Shown: positions 43,101 through 55,100 of the stretch, piece by piece
How the letters are laid out: the number at the start of each line of letters is the position of its first letter
How positions within the stretch are numbered: position 1 is the first letter of the stretch
NCBI GenBank assembly: GCA_036785705.1
Contig: JAWUZG010000029.1
Coordinates: forward strand, 11,671,501 to 11,735,500
Reading direction: 5' to 3'
DNA: 64,000 bases
Origin: Acanthornis magna
Lineage: Eukaryota; Chordata; Aves; Passeriformes; Acanthizidae
Position numbers and translations under genes: made by a program
The notes under the pieces: generated by a model
What the model saw: only the letters and a program-made list of their open reading frames with translations
Told to the model about the DNA's origin: nothing
Database searches by the model: none

Positions 43101-46100
43101 AATATTCTTAATACTACTTTCTTTTATATGAAGAATAATCTTTTTAAATTCTTTAAGTGAGTCTTTTAAGCCTGAGTAAACTTGCTATAATTCTGAAATA
43201 TTAATGAATCAAAACCTCTCTAGTTTAACTTCAGGAAACAGAAAATATTGACCACTTTGATCCACATTTTGAATATACTATCATGCCGCCACCCAATACC
43301 CATACGGTGGTTTAGTTTTTGTCACTGTCATCCACTTCCATAACTGTCTTTTTGTTTTACATAGCAATTTGGAGATATTTCTAGTTCATTTGTAGCATTC
43401 AAAGTCTCCTTCCCTCTCTTAAGAAACATACTAATAAAATGGCTTTCAGAACTTGCAGCTTTGTGTGTGAACTCCTATCAGTCAAGCTTTAAGTGGGATT
43501 ATCTTCCCGCTAACACAAACATTACTACCTTCATAGGAGAGTTCTTATCGCTTGCTCAAATGAGTACAATTTCAGCTAACAGAAGTCTCATGACTGATAG
43601 TAATATTAACTTACTACTTATTCCTCTTGCATTATACAATTTAGGGGATTTCCTGTAATAGTTGCAGGTAGCCTTTTCTTTTTCAGTCATCTGTCACTCC
43701 GAAATCAGTGTCTTAAGAGTAGTTGTCAGGACAAATCTCCTCATTTGTACAGTCTCATTTAATTAATATAAATTGCAAAGCTCTAATGCTGTATTTCAGA
43801 CTTAAGCCTTTGGATATAGAGTTTATGAAGCGCCTGCATGAAAAAGTGAATATCATTCCGCTTATTGCCAAAGCAGACACACTTACACCCGAGGAATGCC
43901 AACAATTTAAAAAACAGGTGAGTTGGAAAATTAATATTTACAATAGAGGATAATTTAGTAAGTTGATACCTATGGAGATGGTGAGATTTAACTTACATGC
44001 AAAGTTTAAACCCTGAAGCAATAACTTGAGACAGCAAAGCTAAGTAATTTATATCTCCAGATTTAATTATAATTCTTGGTGAAATAATCTTGTTTCTGTC
44101 CTCAGGGGAAGAGGTTTCAAGTATAGTATGTTTCTTGGCAAGTGAAATAATTCACTGCTGAGATAAAAATCAGTAAGGGAGGAAAGAAGCTTTCAAGATT
44201 TAGGTGCCTAACAGAAGTGTGTTAAAAAAAGCTGGTATTTAACAGTATCACAGTATTATTGATGGTGGTGTGGTATTCACTTGCATGTTGATGCACTGTA
44301 TATATTAAAGATACCTCAGGTATTAGATGAGAATCAGTAAACCTGTTCTCTCTTGGGTGTAGTAATGCATTTTAAAGATGGTGAGATAATTGTTACATTG
44401 ATACAAATGATATAAGGTCTTTGTCTTCATAGAATATATTTGCTGTGAGTGTCTATAAGTGGTTTATGTTTTATTTTCAGCTACATGATCAGAGTAGAAC
44501 AGTTAAGCTTTGTAGTATTGTATGAAGAGGACAAGGAGGACCCAGAAAAAGACAAGGCATGAAGTTTGTTTGATCGAACTCTGTCCAGTCCTTCTTTAGA
44601 AGAGCACAGAGTTCTGAAAAGAAGGTGGCATTAAGAGGTGTTGTGTGTAAAACTCTGGATTTAATTAGGTTAGATTAAAAATTAGCTTTCAGAATGAAAG
44701 GAAAAAATGGTAGAACAGAGAATATTTCTAAATATATAAGCAGCTTTATCAATGAGTGGATGTTAAACTTTCCCAAACCAAACTTTGAAAATAAATCCTT
44801 GCATGATTTGGAAACTTAAGTTCTCTTAAGACTGCAAACCCATGAGCCAGAAATATTCCCCAGGGCTCTGCAGTGCAGCTGTCAGCTAAATGGTCTAATA
44901 TTTTTCCGTTCAAAAATTCTGCAAAACTAATCAGCTTGTTTTTAAAAATACCCTTCAGACAAATAGAGCATCAAAATAGTACATCACTTTTTTGATGACG
45001 CTCTCAGTTATTCTTCAGTTTTCATTACTACTTACAAATGTTTTTCGACACTACTAACTGCTAGAGTTAGTCCATCAGTTACAAGCTCTATTAAAAAAGG
45101 CAGGTGATCCTGCTTCAAGCAACTGATGCTCAGGTATGCTAGAAACAGAAAAGAATAGGAGTGACAGCAGTAGCTCTTGTGGGAGCTCAAAGGGATAAAG
45201 TGTGCCTGTGATTATCATTGAAGTATTTGCTTTTTTTAAGGGACTCAAATGCAAGACTAGTCTGAGAATTTGTGTTGTATTAGGTTTTGCACCTAATTCT
45301 ATGCAGGTAGAATTCCCATTGGGGTAAACCTCTTGTTTGTCCTGTTGTAGAAAACCAGTATTAATTTTTGCTGTCTTTATTGGTGCATAATATTCTGGTA
45401 GCTGGAAGGCTCTAGTGCTGATTTTGTCTTCTCCTGGCTAAGGAGAGATGGTCATACTGTGAATCCCTTGGGGTCACCTGAGGGTCTTAAACATGTGCAA
45501 GTTTTATGTTGTAATTTATGTCACCTTAATCTAAAGGATTTTATATATCTAACAAAAGGAGGAGAATCAGACTGCAGCAAAAATATCGAGCTGTTGCAAA
45601 GTATGAAATCCTCAAACAAATAATAATTTTGTTTCTAGATCATGAAAGAAATCCAAGAACACAAAATTAAAATATATGAATTTCCAGAAACAGATGATGA
45701 AGAAGAAAATAAGATTGTTAAAAAGATAAAGGTAAACTAATTTTCTTTGGAAAAAATGCTTGTGGAGGGGCAAGGGGGGGTTGAGTTTGAAAAGCATTCT
45801 GTCAAAGCATTCTGTCATTAATGGAGAGCCCACCAAAATGTTTAGAAGATAGAAATCAGGTGTAAAGCTATCCTAAGGGTCGCTGTTCCTTATCAGAAGC
45901 AATGAATGACATTTTTAAGTCATCCGTCTAAGTTCTTCATTGGCTATAATTCAGAAGGAGAGCGCTAGATCACGTGTTCATTTAATGAACTCTTAAAGAT
46001 TCACTTTTTAAAATTCATCCTTTTTTGACTTCTATCCACCTTCCACAATCTACCACTTTTTTTTGTTCTTAGTTTTGAAGGAGGCAAGGGTTGTCTTTCA

Positions 46101-49100
46101 AACAGAGGTGTGCAGTGGCATGAAGTGTGTGCATTACAGCTAATAGTTCTCTGGCTGATTGATGTACTGAAACCTTAATGGAGATGAATGACTAAAGAAA
46201 ATCAAAAGGACTGCCAGGCTGTTGAAAGGCTTTTTCTTAGTTTACCCATGTTTTCAGTTTGTTCTTTCATGTTGGAGTCCATGTTGTATATGTTTCTTGA
46301 GCCTTGCTTCTGTTTGTTGAGTAGCTCTAACAGCTTGTAAGAGCTTTTAAATTTTTTTATTACTGGGGAATTCTCCTAGGATAGATAAACACAAATAGCA
46401 CAAAAAATTGAAGATATTCTGGGACTAAGCCTAGAGAAGAGCAGAATAAAAGCAAAGACAAAAGTGCATATACTTAGCTTTGTACTCTGTCCCTTTCTGC
46501 CCCTTGAAGTTGCTCTTGGCTCCTTTGTTGCTTGTTACACTGGAGGCATTCTCAGTTCAGCTGAAAACAAGAACTTGATGTTGTTCTTTGCCAAACCTTT
46601 GAAAACTGGGTACAAGATCCAGTCAAAGTAACAGCTCTTGTAGCCAGCCAGTGGGAATATGAATTGGTAAATAATTGTGCAGTTGAGTAAATAGGAAATG
46701 GTTTGCCTCTTGCTTAGCTTACTGAGTAACAGTAATGTGTGCTTCTTAACTAGATCTACAGAATACAGCAGCATAAGGAATTCAGGAGTGTGTGTATATA
46801 TAAGTCATAAAACTGGGCAGAGGTCAATAAACATCACTATTCTTGTACTTTTGGGTTAGCTGCATTGCAATGTTACAGCACTGACCTAGCTTACATCAAG
46901 TTGATGCATGGGCATGCTTTCAGTATCTTTTGGCAGTAGATTTTGATTTTTAAAGTCGTACTTTATCTTGTAGGACCGTTTACCTCTTGCTGTGGTAGGT
47001 AGTAATACGATCATTGAAGTCAATGGCAAGAGAGTTAGAGGAAGGCAGTACCCATGGGGTGTTGCAGAAGGTAAGGTTTTCTTGTGATTTTTTAATCCAT
47101 TTAAAACTTACTGGACATGAGTCTGTATTTGAAATGTTTGAAATGCTTAATTTGAATGGTCTTTGGTCTGGAAATTAATTGAATATACCATTTTGCAATT
47201 CTGACAATATTGGAACAAGGTAAAGGTTTTGGCAACATGTAAGTTTGCAAGCAGATTTCTGTTGAAGCCTCAATGAGGAATTATAAAACCTGTAGTAATT
47301 TACTGCAGGTAATGATGTGACTTAAATTACAGTTGTTTTCTAGCTTTTTTACCTTAATTATCTTCATCTAAAATCTGTGTATTAAATTCTTCTTTCTAGA
47401 GTATTCACATTATAAATATTAATTTGTTCAGTTAAATTGTCATGAATTCAATTTTTCCCAAAACATCTGAGTTTTAAGTGCTGGGGTGTAGCAACAGAAA
47501 GGTACCTGGTAGTAGAGTATTTTTTTCTTTTTCTTTTTCCCTTGTTTTTTTTTTTTTTTTTAATTTGTTTAAAACTTACTTTCTGCTCCTGCAGAGTCTT
47601 GAAGATAACTGCATGTTCTTCTGGCAACCATTTCTTGTTCTTTAATTCCATTCATATACTTCAAATGCCACATGGCACAACTTGCACCATGCTCTGTAGT
47701 AAAACAATCACTATTAGACTGTTTTTCCATGATCATTGAGTTTTTTCCTTTGGTGTGCATGTATTGAATAAAGAGAATATTTTTTTTCCTCACTATTTCT
47801 GCCTTCCAAGGGCAATGGACTATAAACTGGATGCAGTGTAAAACAGACAAAAAAGCCTCAGCCAACAAGCAGTGTATGGACCAATACTTTAAAAAAGAAT
47901 GCTGTAACACTTTGAAGTGCATGTCTGGCAGGAAATGAGGTTTGGCAGAAAGTAAAAACCAGCTGCATCAGAGAGGATCAGGCTTTATTTAAGGCTCTTG
48001 TGTTGGCATTTGGAGATGTGCAAAATGGTGCTGCTTTTCTTTATTTTAAAACAAATTTCTGGAAGGTTTCATGTTCGCGATTGTATGACTTTTGGAAGGG
48101 AAGAGCTAGCCTAACTAAAAGGAACCTCTTGGAGTGGCTTTCAATCTGTCAGCTAAGGACAGAGCTGATGCTTTTTTGAGAGTATGACTTAATGTACCAT
48201 CTGAGCGGAATTTACCAGTCTGTGTAAAACCATGGAATAAAATAATGCAGGAGTGCAGATACAAGAATGAACACACAAAGTGGCAATGTTCTGCATTTTT
48301 CTGTTGGATTCACTGAATTTACTTGGGCTATTTTAATTCCTTCATCCTGGTTTTTTCCCTCTTTCCCATGAAAATATCTGTCTTTACTTCAGAGGCACAT
48401 TTGAACCTGTCCTGTGCCTTTCTTTTGTGTGCGCTAAGAGCTTTGTGTGTTGCCTTCTCTGTCTGCACAACCAGGCGCTCTGGAGTGTGCATTTTTCTCT
48501 GGTGTCATTTCATGAACTCTCAGGGAAATGCCACTCACAGCATCAGCTTCTTCTGCATTAGTGGGATGATAGGCACAGTGGCATCTGATGCCACCGCTAG
48601 TTGCCGGTTCTCTCTGGATCTGTAGGTAGGTGCATCAAATTCAGTACACAACCTTCCTTTGCTTCATTATTAAAGAACTAAATCCATATTAAAATTAAAA
48701 TTAAGACTTCTGCAACTTATTTGGCAGGGAGAAACAGGTTGAGTCTGTCTTTTAAAGGTTTTTGGATATAACTGGATTTAGACCAAGATCTTCACTTAGT
48801 GTCTGATCCTTACACAACTGTGCTAGCAGGCATCCAAAGGATCAAACAGTTAAACTGGCAGAACTGTGTTTCTGTTGTGGTAGCTTATTCTGCTGCACTG
48901 ACTCAGAGTACAGTTTGCCAGTATGGCTTAGGGGAGCATAGGAGCTCTGCTAGTAGGACACACTAATGTAGTTATGTTGCTAATGCTTTCCTTCTGTTAA
49001 CACACATGTTGTTTGAGTAAGGAAAGGCTGGAAGTAATCTGTTGTTGGAATGAATGTAGATGGATGACATCTTACCTCTGTGTAAGGCACAGATGTTGGT

Positions 49101-52100
49101 TGATGTCTCAACAAAAGCTTCCTTCTTCTTGCAGTTGAAAATGGTGAACACTGTGACTTCACAATTCTGAGGAACATGTTGATAAGGTAAGTAACTGACA
49201 GGTAACGTTAAGTTTTCTGGTATGCCTGAGAAATTGGGAAGTCATATATTGGAGAAAAAAGTGTTTGAGATAGTGAGTTCATATGAACTCCAGTATTTTG
49301 AATTGTAAACAGTTATCTTACATTTTATGATACCTTGTTTTCCACATATTTAGCAAGCAGTGGTATTGGTACTGAATGCTTTGTGATTACTTGCTGTGGA
49401 AAATTGTGATAGACCATAGGAACCTGAGCTGAGTGTTAGTGCTGATGTGTACTTAGTTGTAGGCATTTTCTAAAAACTTTAGCACTGAAAATTCATCTAA
49501 AGCAAGACTGCCTGTGCTTTGTTGTGTGAGGCACTGAGTCCTGTGCTCCCAACACTCCACTAAGTGACATCTGCTGTAACAACTGTTAGTTTGATTACTA
49601 AGCTTTGCTTTTCTCCAGGCTGACAATGGAAAATTTTGAAAGGAATCTAATGCTTGTAGCTTAGTCTTGAACTTTGTTTAGCTTTCATGGATTTAAAGAA
49701 TAAAAACCAGGAAGTTTTGGCTTGTTGTTTCTTGCCTGACATGCTTTTTCTCACCTACTACAGTAGTAATATACAGTTCTCTTATCTGCCTATCAAATAC
49801 CTGCAAGTTTATCCACAGAACTCAAACTTTCCAAAGACTGGTTCTGTAAATTAGTGTTTGGAATATTGCAAGCTCTAGACAGTTCAGTGCAAAATAATCT
49901 GGTATTTCTGTGCCTTTGCTGTCTGGACAGCTCTGATTTAAGTGGTGGAGTGCAAACATTGTGGGGAATGGGACATTAATGGAGGCATATAACTTCAGTC
50001 AAGTCAACCTGCAAAATGAACTTGGACTGATTTTTCAGATAGTGTTTTGTATTTGTGCACTAAGCTGATAAATTACACTCATTGACAGAACTCATATGCA
50101 AGACCTGAAGGATGTCACTAACAATGTACATTATGAGAACTACAGAAGCAGAAAACTGGCAGCTGTTACATACAACGGTGTTGACAACAACAAAAATAAA
50201 GGGCAGCTAACAAAGTAAGTTCCTGTTAAGACTGTATTGCACTTTAATCTCTTTCCTTTTTTTTTTGGTTGCTTGGTTCTGTCAATGTGTGGCAGTATTT
50301 TTGGATTTGGGTTTTTGGGGAGAGGTGCTGGTGCATTTGTATGTCTACAGCCTTCAGTCAGTTGTCTCTTTGCTGTGTCTGAAACTATATCCCTCTTGTT
50401 TACTTGTAATTTGGGTTTTTTTCCTCTTTCACTAAGGTGCTAGTTCAACTGAACATGTTAAATAATTGGAGTTTAGTTAGATTCAGTTTTGAAGAGAATC
50501 CTTAAATTTACTCTGTGAGTTTTATTTCACAGTTACTGCAAAGTTTTTGTGCAATTGTGTTTTTGTTTTGGTTTATATGTTACTTTTGGATTTATTGGTT
50601 CTTTTGTATGAATGATCAACACTCTATCGGGTGTGTTTTTGAGAAGAATGGGTTAATATTTATTTAGAAACTCTGAAAATGCAGACCTGCTACTGTCATC
50701 TTCGAAATGCTGCTCTGGCTACTCATATGGTTGCTTACCATGGCAGGGAAATTAGTGCTACATCATTATCTTTTTGTGAGAACTGAGTTGCAATGCAGTG
50801 TTTGGGGGCTTTTGTAGCTCTTTTTTCAAACTCTGATATGTCAGTTTTATTACCTCTGACAAGTTATTTGCCAACCTCATGAAGTTTTTGAAAGATATAA
50901 AAGTAAGCTCTATTGTATTTTAAATTGTACAATGCTATTTGAGAATAGCTACACTCTTAAATACAAGTATTTTTCTGCTCTGCATATAGTAACTGCATCA
51001 ACAGTAGCTAGTGATTGAATAATAAATAATTAGTGATGCTCTTATTTTTTGTACTAAACCTAAGTACAAATTTCTCAATCAGAATATAGGGTACTATTCT
51101 TTTCAGCTAATGTTGCAACTGTTCTTCCTGAAAAAGATCCCTGAAGTTAGTTGGAAATACCTGCTTATTTTCATCCATATAACAGCTACAGCCATTCTTC
51201 ACTAAAGAAGTGTCTGTTCTATGCTCTATTAACACTTTGAAAGTGGCTGTGAGGGAATGATTTAAGTGAAGATGATTTAGTTTCATCTAGTGTGAGTCTA
51301 CATGAGACTTCCCTGCTCAGCACTGACAAAAAATATAATAGTTGATGTCAGTTACAGCAGCTCTTCAGAAGTGTACTTGAATTTAAGTAGAGTTTCTAAT
51401 GAGGTCAAGTCTTAAAAATACTAGTTTTCAAATATGTGTGTCCATAACACTGTGGTTACTTCTTCTCACTGTCATGTTTCTTGCCATCGTGTTATCCCTG
51501 ACTCATATCTCAAGGCTTCTGAGTGCACATAACAAGTATGTCAGGTGAAAATATAGTAATAGTAGTGCAGAAGAGAAAATTCTGCATTTTCTCCAGAACT
51601 CCTAGCTTGCTATTACTATGCATTTTACTCTACTATTATTTGTTATTACTGTACTGAAAAGTTTAACTTTTTTTCCCCTATTGTTATTTGGGATATCAAA
51701 GGAAGTTGTGTACATTTTTCTGCATGTGTTGTTAATTACTGGGATTTCTTATATACCTTTCAAAATCTTAGTATGTTTTCCTTAGATTTTGAAAAATCTG
51801 AATTTTAGTGACAACGCTTTCAACCATTTTTTGTTTTGTGCCTGCTTAGATTTGTGTTAGTCTGCACCTACAAACTCAGTCTGTTACCTCATCCAAGTAA
51901 GGACTGGTTATTCTGCATTCTTAAAAATAACAACAGAGTGATTATTTAAAATTATTTTTTATTCCTGTATTGCAGACACAATAAGATGCTATTTTAGACA
52001 AAAATGCATGTATGAATAGGTTTCAGAATTCTTTGTGACCTTCATTTACCCCTCCACCCCAGTCAGTTGCTGATAGCATTGCTGATACTTCTTTTTGAGC

Positions 52101-55100
52101 CAGAACCTACACTAAGAGGATCTGGAATTACTTTGCTTTCTGAAGCATGCTTACTTTGCATCTCCTGTCACTTTGGATCACTGTGCTGTCCCACCTGAAT
52201 ATTTCCAGGTGAATGTGCCTTCTGGAACGGTTTTCTCCATTAGAAATCTGTTTCTTGGAAAGCTGCAGTATTTCAGCTCAGAGATTAATAACTACAACGG
52301 GTGCTCTTTCCTATCAGGGTTTTTTTTTTCTTGTTCAAGAGAACGAGTAAATTATTGCACCTAGTTTCATTCAGAAACCTGAAAGATGGCCAAGTCTATT
52401 GCAAACTTACAAGGAGTATTTTGAGCATTTTGAAAGAGTTTGTTCCCCAGAGCGTAGGGTGACTTATCAAGTAAATGCATGAAATTCTTGAATGCATGTG
52501 CTGGTTATGAAGCAGCTGATGCTGTTCTTCTGTTTTTACCTTAACTGTATGTTGAGTTGCAGCATTTTTGTTTAAGCTTTAAGATGCTTTTTTGGCTTCG
52601 GTGTTTTTGCAGCTTTTAGTTTTTTAATCCAGTATCGTTGAAGCAGCATAGAAGGAATTTTCCTAATAACCACGTGTCTCCTGGAAATTGAGGGGTATGA
52701 ACAGATATTAACAGTTTATCTGTGCCTCTCCTTAGGAATCTTACGCTTGCCTGCTTGCCTTTTGGAAGAAGTGTCTGTGTCTCAAAATGGGGCAGTATCG
52801 ATTCTTTCATGGGCTACATTTGCTGTATCTCTGTGTGAGAATGAAGACGTGCTCTGATGCTGTCTGGTGGTATTACAAGCATATGGTTGAGCACAGATAC
52901 ACCCCCTGGCTCTGGAAACTCCTAAGCTGCTGGTTTTTTGGAAACTGGGAGGGCAGACATACCAGGAGACGTACAAGCAGTGGTCCTTGTACTTTTCCAA
53001 AAGTATCTCCTGCTGGCAGCTGTTGGAGGCTAGGTTGACCTTTTGTACCTTTAAAACAGCTGTATTTTTATGATCTTAGCAGATCTCAGTTTTTTATGCA
53101 GCTGTTAACGTATTTCTTGGACAAAAATGTGAATGTGAAAACAAGTAGAAGAATGTGTGACAAGCTTTAATAATACTGTGCAGATGAATAGAGACAGTTT
53201 TTTTTTCTGTCTAGTTAATAATTTTATCTCTGATTTGCCTCCTTTGATTTGGTGAAAATTGACTGTTCTGTAAGTAGCTCGTCAACCTAAGAGTAATCCA
53301 AAGCATGTATTTTCCATGGTTATGGTGCTTTTTTTTGTATTTTAGGCTTAGTCTGATTTTTCAAATTTCAATATCATCAATTCAATATCATCCTAACCAT
53401 TAAAAAATGTCTTCACATACATAGATAACTTGTCTCTTTAAACTGTGTAGTAATTGTAATTTCTCATGTGTACTATGTGACAGGTGAGAAAATTGGCATT
53501 TGCTCTAAAATTTAGAAGGTGTAATTTGAGAAATCTTTTTGGTTTGCTGGATGAAGCTGCTATCTTCAGTGAATTTAAAAGTCCAATCTTATTTTTATTG
53601 AAAGTCATATTGTACATCATAAAGATGGTCCCTATCCATCTACAGGGTAACAAAACACACAATACTCGGGTCCTTCTGCCCGCTAAGCCCCGCCCACTTC
53701 CAGCTCCTTCTGCCTGCTCTTGGCGAATTCTGTGCAACTCCTCTCATGTCATGAAGCCCTCTGACAGGATGGTGAGATCAGAGCTTGTTTTTCCGCGGCA
53801 TCCGTGCCGCTCTGAGCCGAGGCACACTGGATGAAGCATCCCGGTGCCCGGGGGAGGTGACACTGCAGCCGAGCCACCGCTGGGGCTGGGACCTCTGCTG
53901 GCCGTGGGAGCCAAGTGCTCTTCCTGCAGCGCCACGGCGTTCCCGCGCGTGTGATGCGCTGTCCTCTGCCAGCCAACAAATTCGGAACGAGCAGATAAGC
54001 CTCGAGGCGGCATTGCTTTCCGAAAACTTGTTTAGAGCAAGTGGTGGTTCATGTCACTAAAATATCTAAAATCTCTTTAAAAGCGTAGGTGTTCTAGGAA
54101 AACTGTTCTTGAAAGCATCCGCACATCAAACCTATGTTAATATTGACATGGTGTAGTGATTAACTAACAGAATTTGAAATAAATATAACAAGCTTTAACT
54201 AACATTTTTTTCTTTTAGTATGAAAAATTTGCTTTTGGGGGAGCACATAATTAGCTTTAGGAATCTATTAATATTGAATTTAATTTTTTAATTATTGCTT
54301 TTTGGTTTTGTGATTTTATTTAAGCATGCTAAGCTAAGCCTCTGTATTTTTTGTTTTTTAGATTTGACACAGTTGAAGGCATGTAAGTGGTCATTTAAAT
54401 TTTTCCAAAAAACTTAAGCAAAAATTCTATAAACACAAAAAGGATTTCACTGTTTGATGTTTCAAATTTAAAAGTTTCCTGGTATCCCACTCTTGGCATT
54501 GTTTTTTCCCCTAGCAGTTGGTTTGTTTTTTTTTTTTTTTTTCATAAAGCTGTACTACTGTAAATTTTAGGAATTTATGAATGCTTACAGTGACAAATAC
54601 CTCTGTAAAAACCCATCCTGTTTAGAAACCTTTTGGCTAAGATTCAAGTCAAATTTGGTCAAATTTCAAAGATCAGTAGAAGTACATAAATTATGGAATT
54701 CCCCCAGTTTCTATCCATAGCTCAGTCATCTTTATATAGATGCTTATAAAGAATAAGTGGAATTTTCATCCTGATTTGTAAATTTACTATTCTTTATTGA
54801 ATTGGGGATTTAGTAACTTTAATTATTTCTGACCATGATTTTATCTGATTACCTACTTGCAGAGATTCCACTTTGCACATACCTAGAATAATTTTTAATT
54901 TTTGCAGAATAACTGAGAGGACTGTTATTAGAGCACACATCCTCTGAAATCAGTTAAATGTTTTACATCTTTGTTTAGTGGTTTGTGGGATTTTTTTCCC
55001 TTTTTTTTTTTGTGGTTTTTGTTTTTGTTTAAGTCTCTTGTATAATTGCGTTCTGAAATAAAGGGTGATGTGCTTTTATCCGTGTCACATCCTTAGGACC

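Noticed and set aside
53484..54060. Overlapping frames on both strands across the CpG patch, considered as an exon or processed pseudogene
   Set aside because: Open frames here follow from high GC (few stops). No recognisable protein, poly(A) tail or flanking duplication was seen.
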